Below the pieces are notes generated by a model. It did no database searches, was not told where the DNA came from, and worked only from the letters and a program-made list of their open reading frames with translations. 64,000 nucleotides of DNA from Purpureocillium takamizusanense. Lineage: Eukaryota > Ascomycota > Sordariomycetes > Hypocreales > Ophiocordycipitaceae. Shown here in pieces: positions 49,999-63,739 of the stretch; position 1 is the stretch's first letter; each line of letters opens with the position of its first letter. The stretch is taken from the NCBI RefSeq assembly GCF_022605165.1, contig NC_063075.1:1178001-1242000 (forward strand), given 5' to 3'. The position numbers and the translations under genes are program-made.

Positions 49999-50667
49999 AA
50001 GGGACGGACATCGAGAAAACCTGAGCAGACCATGGAAGTGCAGGACGCGTGCCGCCGCCGCCGAGAATTACGACGATAGAACGAGACATCTAATACGCTG
50101 GAAAGATGGGGGCGTAGAATCAGGAGGGGGGGCTTGCTACACACATAGATACCAAATACAAAGGAACAGCATCATGACCCAAGCAAACCAGTGGCGGCTT
50201 TTCACTGCCGCAGCCACTTCGTCATAGTACCGGGTGAGCAAATGAGACCGTTCAAGTCCACCCGGGACCAGTCTCTAGTCTTGAGTCTCTCTAGATGCGT
50301 GACGATTCCTATCTTGCCGGGCCTGATGGTATGCATACCAGGCATGTCATCGCAAGGTCACGCACGCAAAGGGAAAGGCCAGCAAATAAGTTTGGGGGAC
50401 AAAAGGAGAAGTTGTCTCATGGTAAGGAAATAACGAAGTCCTGCCAGACTAAAGGAGAAAATGCCCCTAGATGCCTCCCCCCTTTACCGCGCATCATGCC
50501 CACACGGCCTTCAGCACCTGTTTCGCCAAGCCTCAGGGATTCTTCAAGTCCACGCTGCTGCTCTGCAACCACGGGTCCACATTGTCCCATGTTCAACAAG
50601 GGATTTCTCTCAATGACAAACAGATGGGGGTGGGTAAACGGGAAAGGGGAGGCCAATCACGGGACGT
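49999..50667. other. Intergenic between convergent genes, 0.7 kb
   Basis: Shared 3' flank of the Apd1-type gene and the DEC-repeat gene. Nothing else was seen. Confidence 0.6.
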
Positions 50668-52599
50668 CTAGGCGCTCTTCGACGAGAGGACAGAGTCGAC
50701 CTCGTTGTCCGAGTCGGGGGGGCACTCATCGTCTGCAGACTCGGTGCTCGGCTTGTCACTGTCCGGGCTGGCCGTCGCGGTGGGAGTGGTGGTGGACTCG
50801 GCGCCGGTGGTAGGGGTGGCGGAGTCGGTCTCGTCTACGACGCACTCGTCCTCCTCGGCCTTGTCCTCCTCGGTCTTGTCCTCCTCCTCAGGGAGGCACT
50901 CGTCATCCTCGGCGCTGGGCTCCTCCTCCTTGTCATCGACGCACTCGTCGCCGTCCTCGCCGTCGGCAGAGGGCGTCGTGGTCTCGCTCCCGGTGCTGCT
51001 GGGCGTGCCGGAGGGAGTCTTCTTGCCGGGAACATTGGGGCCAGGCATGCCAGAGGGAGGCTGCTTGCTGGGAACATTGCCGCCGGGGATCTCAGTGTCG
51101 GAAGGGCCGGAGGGCGTGCTTCCAGGCGTCGAAGGGGAGGAGGAGGAGTCGTCACCGACCGGGCCCTTTCCCTTGGTGCCCGGCACCTTGGGGGTGGACG
51201 AGCCCGGAGAACCGTCCTTGTCAGGGTACGAGCCGATGGGAGTCTTGCCACGACCTGGCGCCTTGGGCGAGGACGGGCCGTTGCCTGGGGTGCTGGAGGA
51301 GTCTTGGGGCGGGGAAGAGCTGCCGCCGCATTGACCCTGCTCGCAAGCCGTTTCGGTTTCGTTTTCGATGTTGACGTTGGTCTTGCGGCTGGACTCGCTC
51401 GAAGTGGACGTCTTGCGGTAGGAAGAGTCACCGCTATGGACCTTTCCGCTGGGAGTCTTGGACTTGCCGCCCTTGCCGGGGACCTTTGAGGGCCGAGTCG
51501 GGCGGGTGTTGTCAGGGTACTTGCCAGAGCCACCAGGGGTCGGCGAGTTGTCGTCGTCATGAGAGGTCACAGGCTCGCCGCCCTGAGAGGGCTCCTCATC
51601 ATCGGGGGAAGAGGAACCAGGCTTCGCGGGAGAGGGGCGGTCGCCCTTGTTGCCAGGCTTAGCCGGAGAGAAAGGGCCCTGGGGACGGGCATCTCCACTG
51701 GTAGGCTTGGCCGGGCGGGAGGGCCCATTGGGGCGATCGCCTCCCTGGCCTGGCTTGCCCGGGGTAGGGACCCCTTCGTTGTCGGCATCTTGGCCCCTCG
51801 TGGGGGGAGAAGCGTCGCTTCCGTCGGAGCCCGTGGAAGGGTAAGGCCCGGGGCGAGGCGAAGAGCTGTCGCCATCCGAGCCGTCAGTGGGCATCTTACC
51901 TGGAACCTTGGATCCGTCCTGGCCGGGGGTCTGGCTACCGTTGGGACCAGTGGGCTTGTTTTCAGTGCCCGGCATGCCGTCGTCGCCCTCGCACTCATCG
52001 TCATCTCCGGCATCGTCCGTCTTGCCGCCGTCCTCGGCCTCGTCCTCGGCCTCGCACTCGTCCGCATCACCTCCTTCGCCTCCCTCAGAAGACTCCTCGC
52101 CAGGGGCAGGGCCGCTGGGCTCCTCGCCACCATCGGCGGGCTCCTCAGGAAGGCACTCATCCTCTCCCTGGCTGTCGGTGGGGGAGCCAGACTGCGTGGG
52201 AGCGGGCGTGGAAGCAGAGATGGTGCTGGTCGGCGCACCGGGGACCTGCGGCTTAGACTCCTCTCCGGAACCGGGCTGGCCGTCTTCCCCCTTGCCGGAG
52301 CCATCCTGCTCCTTCTTGTTCTTCTCGTCGCCGTCCTGGCCATCCTCGGCCAGGATCTCACAAGTGTCTTCATCGACCACGCCCGGCTCCCCGTCTTCTC
52401 CCTTGGTACCGGACGACGGCGGCGGCGGCGGCGACGACGTAGGCCCCTTGGCAGCCTGGTCAATATTGTTGTCGACCTCCGGAACGGGGGGAACGTTCAA
52501 GCCTCCGGCGCCGGGAGCGCCACTGCCCGGCGCGTGCATCGCCGGGGCAGAAAGGGCGAGGGTGGCCCAGGAGGCGACGAGTGCCTGGGAGAACTTCAT
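50668..52599 (-). CDS. Secreted acidic low-complexity protein with repeated Asp-Glu-Cys motifs
   Basis: A single-exon protein of 643 residues starting at ATG 52599 with a signal peptide (MKFSQALVASWATLALS) cut near an Ala-Pro site. The mature chain is almost entirely Pro, Ser, Gly, Asp, Glu, Lys and Thr. Three blocks can be seen: an acidic part (about 60-230), a Pro/Gly/Lys-rich part with SPAKPG-like units (about 230-560), and an acidic tail. Nearly all cysteines sit in acidic surroundings, and seven are in DEC motifs (for example DECLPEE twice, DECEAEDE, DECEGDDG, DECVDDKE). An ACEQGQCGG pair lies mid-chain. There is no GPI signal and no known domain. It could be a cell-wall, adhesive or ion-binding protein; no function is assigned. 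Long open frames on the other strand are compositional shadows. Confidence 0.8.
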   Translation of the reverse strand: MKFSQALVASWATLALSAPAMHAPGSGAPGAGGLNVPPVPEVDNNIDQAAKGPTSSPPPPPSSGTKGEDGEPGVVDEDTCEILAEDGQDGDEKNKKEQDGSGKGEDGQPGSGEESKPQVPGAPTSTISASTPAPTQSGSPTDSQGEDECLPEEPADGGEEPSGPAPGEESSEGGEGGDADECEAEDEAEDGGKTDDAGDDDECEGDDGMPGTENKPTGPNGSQTPGQDGSKVPGKMPTDGSDGDSSSPRPGPYPSTGSDGSDASPPTRGQDADNEGVPTPGKPGQGGDRPNGPSRPAKPTSGDARPQGPFSPAKPGNKGDRPSPAKPGSSSPDDEEPSQGGEPVTSHDDDNSPTPGGSGKYPDNTRPTRPSKVPGKGGKSKTPSGKVHSGDSSYRKTSTSSESSRKTNVNIENETETACEQGQCGGSSSPPQDSSSTPGNGPSSPKAPGRGKTPIGSYPDKDGSPGSSTPKVPGTKGKGPVGDDSSSSPSTPGSTPSGPSDTEIPGGNVPSKQPPSGMPGPNVPGKKTPSGTPSSTGSETTTPSADGEDGDECVDDKEEEPSAEDDECLPEEEDKTEEDKAEEDECVVDETDSATPTTGAESTTTPTATASPDSDKPSTESADDECPPDSDNEVDSVLSSKSA

Positions 52600-54755
<2,156 letters not shown>

Positions 54756-56189
54756 CTACAGCCTTTCGGTCATCCGCGTCGCCTCCTGCATCATGTCGCG
54801 CAGTGTCTGCCTCGCGTCCTCGCGGCTCATGCCCTCGAGCCTTCTCTCCAGCTTGCGCTCCCACCAGCCCTGGGCCGACGTCGTGCCCTCCAAACCCCAG
54901 CCGTCCTCCTCCTCCTCCTCCTCCTCCTTCTTCTTCTTCGTAGTAGTATTGGTAGCAGAAGCGGTAGAAATAGCCTCCGTCACACGCCGCATCTCCGCCG
55001 CGGTCTCTGCCTTGTCTAGCATGGCGAGAATTTGGCGGCAGATGGACTCGCGGGAAGGGCGCGGCGGCGAGGGGCGGTTCTTTCTCGCCCGGCCCTGGTT
55101 CCAGTCCCGGCGCGAAGCCTTGTCGCTGCCGTCGACGCCGTCGTCATCTGTCGAGTGAGATTCGTGCTCAGGGGACGACGATGGCCTGAGGCGCGAGGCG
55201 CCTGTCCCGAAGACTTCGCCCCAGCCCTCGCGCTCCTCCTTGTCCTCGGTCCACGCGGGTGAGTCGCGACGGCCGCTCCGTGTCCAGTTCCGCGACGGCG
55301 ATCCTTCGGGGGGGTCCTCGTCCCATCCACCGCCTGAGCGAATGGGCCAGTTCTCATCACTGTCATCGTCGCAACCCCCCTGGTTCTCGGCGATGACGCG
55401 CGACATACACATGATCAGGTTCTCCACGGACTCAATCTGCCGCACAACCAATTTCTCTTCCTCTGCAAACTCTTCCTTGAGGGCCAGCAGCTCGTCGCGC
55501 TTCATCCAGCGCGGCACCGCCGCGGCCATGAAATAATCCCACTCCCTGTTGAGCGTAGCCCGATCGTCTAGGAGCACGCCCGGTTGGAGGGGCAAGGAGG
55601 GCTCCGACCAGCCGAGCAGCTCCTCGGGCTTCCAAATGCCCAGCCTCTGCTTCAGAAACGCCTGCGGCCCGGCCCGAAAATCGAGCCACTCGCGGCGCTG
55701 CAGTCCCACGGTGTACGTTTCCCGCTGCCGCTCGCTTAACCGCCGGCGCGACTCCAGCCCCTGCTTGAGCTTGCAGAGCAGCTTGAGCGTGGCGAGACAT
55801 TGCTTGTGGAAGGCCGAGGGGTCGCCGCGCCCGTCCGATGGCGACGGTGACGGTGGTGATGGCGACGGCGACGACGACGTCACTGCCGCGTCCGACGTCG
55901 TGTCGTCGTCTGGTAGTTTGACGGTGGCGTGGCTCCGGCGCGAGGTGAACATGGCCCGACGGTTCCTCTCGAAGTCCTCAATTACGGCGTCGACCAGCGT
56001 GTCTTTGAGCGGCCCCTGGTTGCTGCCGATGAAGTCGAATGGCGCAGGCCGTCGGGTTGGCGGACGGGGCGTCTCGCTGCTCTCCGCCTTGGAATCGTAG
56101 AGTAGGTCCGAGGGCGGCTCACTGACGGTTGCCGCCGTGGAGGGCTCCGAGGCGCCGCGGCGCTTGCGATCGTCGGTATATTGCTTCAT
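54756..56189 (-). CDS. Conserved-looking protein of unknown function
   Basis: A 477-residue single-exon frame from ATG 56189. I do not recognise a family. Two segments look folded: about 49-90 (FDFIGSNQGPLKDTLVDAV, then FERNRRAMFTSRRSHATV) and about 126-270, which is rich in Leu, Lys, Arg and Trp and ends in a probable coiled coil (KRDELLALKEEFAEEEKLVV). Residues 271-400 are acidic and Ser/Gly-rich. A Lys run followed by a Glu run sits near 425-435, and the last 40 residues form a charged helix (ERKLERRLEGMSREDARQTL). No signal peptide, membrane span or Cys/His cluster is seen. Coding is supported by the contrast between ordered and disordered blocks and by the lack of an equally plausible opposite frame. 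Confidence 0.75.
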   Translation of the reverse strand: MKQYTDDRKRRGASEPSTAATVSEPPSDLLYDSKAESSETPRPPTRRPAPFDFIGSNQGPLKDTLVDAVIEDFERNRRAMFTSRRSHATVKLPDDDTTSDAAVTSSSPSPSPPSPSPSDGRGDPSAFHKQCLATLKLLCKLKQGLESRRRLSERQRETYTVGLQRREWLDFRAGPQAFLKQRLGIWKPEELLGWSEPSLPLQPGVLLDDRATLNREWDYFMAAAVPRWMKRDELLALKEEFAEEEKLVVRQIESVENLIMCMSRVIAENQGGCDDDSDENWPIRSGGGWDEDPPEGSPSRNWTRSGRRDSPAWTEDKEEREGWGEVFGTGASRLRPSSSPEHESHSTDDDGVDGSDKASRRDWNQGRARKNRPSPPRPSRESICRQILAMLDKAETAAEMRRVTEAISTASATNTTTKKKKEEEEEEEDGWGLEGTTSAQGWWERKLERRLEGMSREDARQTLRDMMQEATRMTERL

Positions 56190-57158
56190 GGCGTGGTGTA
56201 TTTGGGGTTACGTGAACGGCGTTGGATGTAGTGGTAGTAGCGTTGCTGTCTGTCTGGCTCGCTGCGTCGTGTTGCTTGCGGCTATCTATGCCAAGTAAAG
56301 TACGCGGCGCTGTGTCTTGCTTGTCCTTGAGGTTTGATAATGGAGAAGAGTTGTCTCTACCGCCGGGGAAAACACGCGGATTCTTCTGCTTTTATACATT
56401 TCGAGAGTCTGTAAGCTCATCATTGCAGTGTCCACGTCATGTGTGTACGTCGCTGATGTGGTGGTGGCGCTTGCTCCATGACACGGGCTCCGTGGATGGA
56501 CAAACACGACAACGGATGGAGGGGATGGCTCGCTCGGTTGCTCGCTCGGTTGGCGGTGGTGGTGGTGACTCGAACTTTGTTTGTTGTACACGGGAGAGGA
56601 GGGGTTCCCAGGCCACCCACACCGGCTGTGATGCACTTGCGCTTCAATTTACGCTGCGCCTTTCTATGTAACTAATTTGCCTGTGTCGCTCATGTCCCAA
56701 GAATTCATCATGTACCTATCCATCGCTTGCGCCGGTCAGTCAGACTGCGTCAGTTCATACGTGTGCATCCCAGGTTCGTGATGCGATGCCCGTTATATGC
56801 CAAGCGGGCGGATATCCAAGAAGTTGCTCCTACTATGTCCGCTCTCGCACATCCATGCTCGTAGCTGTCATTACCTTTTTCTCCAAAACCCCGTGCACGC
56901 GGGGGATATATAGCCGCCATGCGCGGGAAACGTTTGTCCCGCGATGCTGTGTCGTCGTCGTCATCGTCAACATGCCCATACCATGCCATGCCCCCTCATC
57001 CAACCCGTGCGGTACCCCGCGGACTGACGTCCCCATCGCTGCCGCTGCTGCCGCCGCCGCCTCCAGACGCGCTCCATCGACTCTAATCGAGACGACAAAA
57101 TCGCATGCTCCTGTGACAGCGGCGACAAAGGAGGGGCGGGCGCGCTCGTGCCGCGGGG
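56190..57158. other. Intergenic, 1.0 kb
   Basis: Promoter of the orphan gene and 3' flank of the small membrane protein gene. Nothing else was recognised. Confidence 0.55.
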
Positions 57159-57329
57159 TCAGGGATTATCCACCAGAGAATCAGAGCCGCTGCTCCGGCT
57201 AGACGCCGACGTGACGCTCAGGTCTCTCCTCGCCGTGTGCACCAGCTTCCAGATGCCAAAGGACACGAGCGCCAGGATGGCGAAGAGGACGATGATGATG
57301 ATGGCGATGACATGGTTTCGCTGCACCAT
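57159..57329 (-). CDS. Small single-pass membrane protein, 56 residues
   Basis: Starts at ATG 57329 (MVQRNHVIAIIIIVLFAILA). One hydrophobic helix (about 7-29) is followed by a basic juxtamembrane part (KLVHTARRD) and a Ser-rich tail ending DSLVDNP. By the positive-inside rule the C-terminus should face the cytosol. An in-frame ATG at 57428 would add 33 Pro/Arg-rich residues before the helix and is less likely. No family name is offered. The compact layout and clean membrane segment argue for a real gene, but at this length conservation must decide. Confidence 0.5.
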   Translation of the reverse strand: MVQRNHVIAIIIIVLFAILALVSFGIWKLVHTARRDLSVTSASSRSSGSDSLVDNP

Positions 57330-58611
57330 GACGACGGCGGGGGTGGGCCTCGTGGGCCGCGGTCTCTGCCTCGAGGGGTCGCGGGGTGCTTTAATAAGTA
57401 TGTATGTCGGCCGGTGTCGATCGTGCAAGGCAAGGCAAAGGCAAGGGTCGTCCTCCGGTCGCGTGGGCCAAGAGCGTTGCCGCTGGGTTGGACTGGAATG
57501 TGCCGAGAAGGGATGAAAGATGGCGTCGCCGTTGTGAGGCTGCGAAGGCGAGTTGGGTCAGCATTGGGTCCAGTCGAACAAAGAGACAATCCAATAATAC
57601 AATGAATGGCCACATACATACCAGTCGGCGGTGTTGCGGGTGGTGGGCGTGACGGGCAGTCAAGTCAGTCGGCGCCGTGCACAGCGAATTGTTTGTACAG
57701 AGCCTCTCTCTTCTACTCAGTTCAAGAGAAATATCAAATCATGTGCTTTGGATGGCGGAGACGAGGAATGAGGAATGCAACGGGCGAGGCGGCGCTGCCT
57801 GCCTGCCTACCTGCCGCAGCGGCGCTGATATACTGGTTGCCCCGCCACCGACTTTACGGACGCATTGGAGAAAAATCCGTGTCGGGGGCCCGAGTCAATA
57901 AAATGGCAAGGCTGGGTATTAATAAGGTGGGTGGGCTGAGTTGCGCTGCCGCTGGTGTGCTCCACTGCCTTTGTTAGTGGCCGCGTGCCGTCGCCAGGGG
58001 CAAAGCAAACCACCTGCACACCAGCAGGGGCACCGGACGGCACAGGCACAGTGGAGGGGGTGATAGCCTCCACCGAGAAGCTAGGGGCACATGGCACCCA
58101 CACCGCGCCGGGGGCGGCCTCAGCTTCCGGCCTGCTACCTCCACTGCCAGTGGAGTGGAGTACGCCCTGGGAGAGCTCACCCGCGCCGCTCAACCCCAAC
58201 CTCGCCCATTTAACCAACGTCATTGGCCCGTGCATCTTGCTGCTCTCTTTACCATCGCCGCCTCGGGCAACGGTCCCTCATCAGACATCACCCCATTGCC
58301 GCCCATCGGTATTGTGGCCAAGTGATGCACGTATTGCAGACTCCGGCTTGGTCAACTACAGAATATCGCCAGGGGAAGCAGAAACCCCAAATCGTACACA
58401 TCCACCTCGCCCCCCATCCCCGTCCATCCGCCGCGTCTCGCACGCGGTCGCCGGTTGCAAAGACGGCCAAACACACCCAAAACAAGCCTTCCTTCAGTTT
58501 CTACGCGAAGTAGCCAGACCCCTAGCCCAACGTGATCAAAGCATCAAACACCGGCCATGTCTCCCTGCCCACAGCCACGTCCCGCATACAACCTCGCACC
58601 GCGACGCTCGC
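57330..58611. other. Intergenic, 1.3 kb
   Basis: Holds the HP1 3' flank and the promoter of the small membrane protein gene. A plus-strand frame (57955-58767) overlaps the HP1 terminal exons in antisense and looks non-coding. Confidence 0.55.
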
Positions 58612-59656
58612 TCAATCAGTTGCCAATCTGCTCTCGTCCCTAATGATCTTGACGTGTCGCTCGTAGAATTGAAGCATCTGACCCAACCAGTCAGCAATGC
58701 GGCAACGTGGCGGCTATGTGTGCGCCTTCTCTTTGTCTCACCTTTTGCGGGCACTTTTTATAGATGACCGACGTGTCGTGCTTGGTCTTGCTGCCGTTCT
58801 TCCAGATGAGGTAGACGACCAGCTTGCCGTTGCCCTCGTCTTCGCAGGCGTCAATCGACTCGATCTCGTCCTCCCACGATCCCGCAGGCGGACTCCACTT
58901 CTTCGCACTGGCGGGCGGTGTCGACTCCGCAGGGTGGCCAGCGGCACCGTTCTTTCGCGAGCGCTTTGGCGCTGTCGTGGCCCCAGTTGATGCGCGGCCA
59001 CGCTTCTTGCCTCGCGCCGCCTTCTCCGTCTCCTCAAAGATACTATCGCGACCGCCAATCGACTTGAGGTACTCCTCGAGAATCTCGGATGCCGATTCCC
59101 TGCAGGGTGAGCTGCGTCAGCCAAGGTCTCAGAACGTTCTCAGCGAGCTGCGGGGAGGCCTCACAGCAAGTTATCCTCAGGCTCCCACGTCATGTCCGAC
59201 TTTTTCTCCCATCCTTCCCACTTGACGAGAAACTTAAGTGATCCCTACACGCGGAAAACATAAGCAACAGGCGTGGGTGGAGCTAGAGGCCAATTGCGGT
59301 TGAATTGCAAGCCACATACATCGTCGTCAATCATGTGCTTCGTGACGGCTTCCACGATGAACCTGCAAGCTGTGAGCTGACGCTCGACCCGACCATCAGC
59401 GGGGGTTCTGGTCGTACTCGTCCTCTTCGAGGTCTTCGGCGGCCTCACCGTCGTCCTCTTCGTCACCCTCGTCGTCTGCACCCGCGCCATTCACGGGACC
59501 TCCATTGGCGCTCGGCTCGTCGTCGTCGCTGGCAAAGTCATCTTCGGCTGAGTTGGAGTTGGAAGCGCGGATGGGGATTCCGGGCTGCTCAAAGTCGGAT
59601 TGCTCGTCATCACTGAGAGCTGTCCTGGTATTAGCAGAGCGTTTCGGTCGTGCCAT
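58612..59656 (-). CDS. Heterochromatin protein 1 (chromodomain plus chromoshadow domain)
   Basis: Reader of H3K9 methylation that recruits silencing factors, orthologous in type to Neurospora HPO and Aspergillus HepA. It has 261 residues in five exons: 59656-59418, 59362-59320, 59244-59165, 59099-58742 and 58677-58612; introns are 55, 75, 65 and 64 nt. The N-terminal 79 residues are acidic. The chromodomain (about 79-138) is restored only by splicing: EDE|FIVEAVTKHMIDDD|GSLKFLVKWEGW and WEPEDNL|LESASEILEEYL. The aromatic cage would be F81, W103 and W106. A basic hinge (RGKKRGRAS, APKRSRKN) leads to the chromoshadow domain (about 196-252, WEDEIESIDACEDEGNGKLV then VYLIWKNGSKTKHDTSVIY). The fungal HP1 size fits. 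Its presence implies H3K9-based heterochromatin in this organism. Confidence 0.95.
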
Positions 59657-61719
59657 GTCTGCAAAATTCAGAGAGGCGAGGTCGGCAGCAGCAGGAACGA
59701 CGGTAACGGAGAAGGGGCAAGGGCTGCGGGGTGGTGTAAGGGCCAAGTGCGCTCAACTTCAACAGCCGGTGCACGTTTTGCTGCGTTGCTGCGCTGCCAT
59801 GTAGACAGCCTCAGGCCAACAATGGAGCGTGGTACAAGAGACGGAAAGCGCAACCTGCTGGCGAAAGCGGGCTGGGGGAAGGCGCGGCGAGGCACGGCGC
59901 GGCACGGCGCGCAGACAGGAGGGAACAGGCCACGTACCTGGAGGCATGTTGGCGGATCGTGTAAAGGTGGCGCGTAGCTGGTTGAAGAGAAACATGCAAC
60001 TGAGGCTGCGGCTGCGATTGCGACTGCGAAGGAAGCCAATGCTGGCGGATGCGATGGATGGACGCGGTTTGCTGGCTGTTGGGTGGAGGCGTGCCGTCGC
60101 GCGCGAGTCGTTCGAGGTGGTACGAAGCACCCTCGGTGAGCCACCTGCGCCACGTGTGGCGTCTCGTCGTGATGCGCCACAAGTCATATGCACCCAAACC
60201 TCTCTGTTGTTTCCTCACGCGCCTGAGTCTGATGTGAGCGTTTGTCTTACTGCCTCCTGCCCACGTCGTCCTTGTCTGATAACTTCGTCGGTTCGCATTG
60301 TCTGGAGCTACTCACGGCTGCCGTCTCATTCGTCCCATTATTCAGCAATTGAGGCTGACACTGGGCCTGACACGTGGGCTGTCTTCTCAAAGAAATTCAT
60401 CAATCTTCAATTTGTACTTCGTATCGTCAACTCGAATGATGTCCAACACGGCCATATGCAATGCACAATTCCAAGCACGGCACGCCAGGTCGGCGCGGGA
60501 CGAGCAGACAGTCGCCAATGCCTGACCACGTCCACTGAGCAGTGCGACACCGCCCCATAGTCATCGAACAAGTCCGCGAAGACATAGAAGCCAATTGAAG
60601 GAGTTGATCTCGACACGGAACAAGTAGAGCTGGTAAGCGGCGAAGACGTCATTTAAACAGTTCAAACATCAAACCTCAAACCTCACTTTTGACGCCAGAA
60701 CGAGGTGCGAAACACGGCCGTTCTTTGACCCCATGGTCGCTTTGCTTGACAAGCGTGGCATCAGTGCCGACTGCGAATAGATAACGAACACCCACGGCCC
60801 CAATCACCAACTCCGCAAGCGCGATATTTGGTCCAAGATATTCCTCAGGTAGGCTGTTTTAGGGCGCAGAGATAGTTACCGCGCGTTTGACCGACCCCAA
60901 ATAGCGCCAACCGCCTTCCATGCCACCCCTGTATCCCTGGCGCCGGCAGATCAACAGGGGCATCTTGGTTTTAGTTTAACAAGCGTCATCCCCGGATCGC
61001 CGGTAGCCTTCGCGCCGAAACGGCGTCAGGAACCTTTTCCTGTGACGCCGATCGCGCAGCCCCTTGGGAACCTCCCATGCAACTAATATCTGAGGTCGCA
61101 CCATCGGGCCATTGGCGCAAAGGGGTCACGTTGGACGCGATGCAAAGCTGCCGACCAGCAAGGCGTGCATTCGTCGCGTCTCTGGGACAAGTTGCCGTTT
61201 GGCACAGCGGCTAAGCGGTTGCGTTGTAACTGTGGCGCCTGCAGCGTCGGTCGAGATGGAGCCGGAAGCATTGCTACAACTGGACACAAGCCCGCCGCCG
61301 CCTGGACAATAGCACAGCATGATGATGTGCGACGACCCGGGGCTCAGCAGGAAACACTGGTCACTCGACACCAGACGGCTGCTGGTTGCCGACGCCGCGG
61401 CTCTTGACACCGGTGGTTGTCGCCCGCCATCTGACCATTGCTTAAGCTTGCTTCCGGTCCGCTCAACCCTTCACATCAGCCTAGCTGAAAGTCTTAACGC
61501 ATCCACCCAGCATCTTTCCCAGCCGCCTTCTGTCCCCTGAGGTTCCTCCCATCCTGAAGGCGGTCAGCTCTGTCAAGCTGTATCGGTGCGTGGAGAGCTA
61601 CAGCCGCCTGATGCGCCCGCCAGACCACTCTTCCCGGGCCCAATGTGGTGGCTTGCCAGCGAACCGACGGCTTCCATTCGTCTCGGCCTAGCTGTAAACA
61701 GTCCCATCCCTGGCGGTCG

Positions 61720-61790
61720 GTGGCTTTCACACAAAGCCACAGCTGACTTGTTGTCGACACACAAAGTCAGTGGGAAACTTACCGGCAGCA
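61720..61790 (-). mobile_element. Possible copia-type retrotransposon remnant
   Basis: A short translated stretch, LTLCVDNKSAVALC, matches the VDNKSAIAL-like signature I know from copia RNase H domains. Frames on both sides are interrupted, and no long terminal repeat or other pol motif was found. It may be a decayed scrap or chance. Confidence 0.22.
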
Positions 61791-63739
61791 CATGCCTCGG
61801 CGGCTCCTAATAGACCAAGCTTCGGGCAACTTAACACGATCGGCATGTCGCGCATGCCTCGGTCGTCACCTGATTTCTTACCATACGGCGACTCTTCAAG
61901 TGTAGTCATGCGTAACGGAACGCTTGGAGTCGATGGTGGGTCGATGGGAGCTCGATGCTACCCGCCTGCCGACGCGCGTTAACTCGACCGACCCCGAAAC
62001 ACATCAGGCTGCGCAGACTTTGCAATCCGAGTCCTGCTCGAAACCTCAAGCTATGTATAGTTGTACACTGTGTTATGCTTGTTGCATTCTTGTTTTGCAA
62101 GGGCGTAGAGGGCTCTCGTGGTGCATGGCTTAACAGGCTACAAGCCCCGCCCGGCAACAGGCACCGCTCTGGAACTCCAGCGAGTTGACAACTGTCAAAT
62201 CAGGGTCACGATGTTGGACTGACCACGGTAGCCAAGAATAGTGCACAACGTACGATGTACGGTTTGCCGCAACCGCAGAGAAGGGATTCTGCTCGGGAAG
62301 TACAAGAAGATGCCTCCACTGCTGAAGGGGGAGTCACAGCTCGCATTCGTGAAAAACCGATACGCCAAGGAAAGGACTCGGGTGCACATGCTCCGCAGCT
62401 GCGACTTGCACCCCTCCCTTCTCCTAGGACTACTATGTCCAGCACTAGTCGCGTTCAACTCGCGATGCAACTCGTCCGGTGTCAAGTCGGCGAAATCATA
62501 AGCACCTATCCAGGTTGGTCTGGTATGTCAATATCGGTGATCGAGATACGCCTGTTCAATACTTGCTCTACAGCATTGTCGTACCACAATGCATGTGAGC
62601 GTCTTGCTTCGGGAACGTGCCGCGAGAGACAGCTTGCCGTTCACGTGGGTCGCGCCGTAGTAGCGTTGCCCTTCATGTCACACGAAGCAGGCTGTTTTCC
62701 GAGGATGAGAGGACCTAGATGAAGTCCGAACATGTCGACCTGACCAACACGAAACACAATTGTCAATAGCGCTTCCGTGTATTTGGCCGAATCGAAACCG
62801 CAACGTGTACTTCGTACGAGGCTCGAGCATCCCCGGAGTCGCCATAGCTAACGCCGCAGGAGATGCCCCGCCCAGATGACTGACTGCTAGCAGATCTAGT
62901 ACAAGTTTAAGACCAGACTGAAGCGCAGACTTTACGAATACTACTAGCAACGATCGGCTGGGGTGGCGATATGGCGGTTGCGCGGGAGGCTGTTCGGGAA
63001 CGGCAGGCGGCTCCCGCAAACGCGAGTATGGGTACGTCCGCGGACCGTGCGATACGATGCTCAGTTCTAGAACGCGCGCGCGTTGGTTGCGCATGAACCG
63101 ATGGCGCCGCGAGCGTGGCGAACTATGCGAGACGTGGGGAAGCGACGGCCGAATTGCCCCAGTACGGCCGCATAGGCGCGCACGTTCCATGGAAGTTGAC
63201 GGGAGGCCCCTTTGAAGAACGTGCGAAGATTTCTACCAAGGGGCTCGCCGGAGAAGCACGGGGCTCAACATCGCCAGCACGGAAGCAGGTTGGCTCCATT
63301 GTAGTCAAAGCATACACATACAGGGCTGGGTTTTCTTTTGACGTGGCCTATGCGCAGACGATGACAACGACGACGCCGGCGACTGAGAAGTGACGGGCGC
63401 AGAGATGGAAGCCCCAAGGCAATACCTTGCGCAGCCAACACTACTTGCTTGGGAAAGGGTTGCCGTACAATGTAGACGGTGACTAGTATTACTTGCTGCG
63501 GCGCAGGTTGGCCGAATGGGGAAGCTGGGGGCCGACACGCACATGAGCGGACGAGCTGTCCGTGACGGCATCAGCAGGCCGCGAGCGTGACCTCGCACAT
63601 GGCAGGCCACACCTTGCGTGTCTGAGCCGCTGCGGGAGAAGGGCGATGCTTTTTCGCAGAGGCCGCGCGCTCAGACAGGATCGCCTGCGACTAGGATTCG
63701 AGGTAGGACCGATAAGCAGGAGTCGCGAGATGCCACGGG

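Noticed and set aside
57955..58767. 270-codon plus-strand frame
   Set aside because: It overlaps the last HP1 exons in antisense, is Pro/Ser/His-rich and has no recognisable motif.
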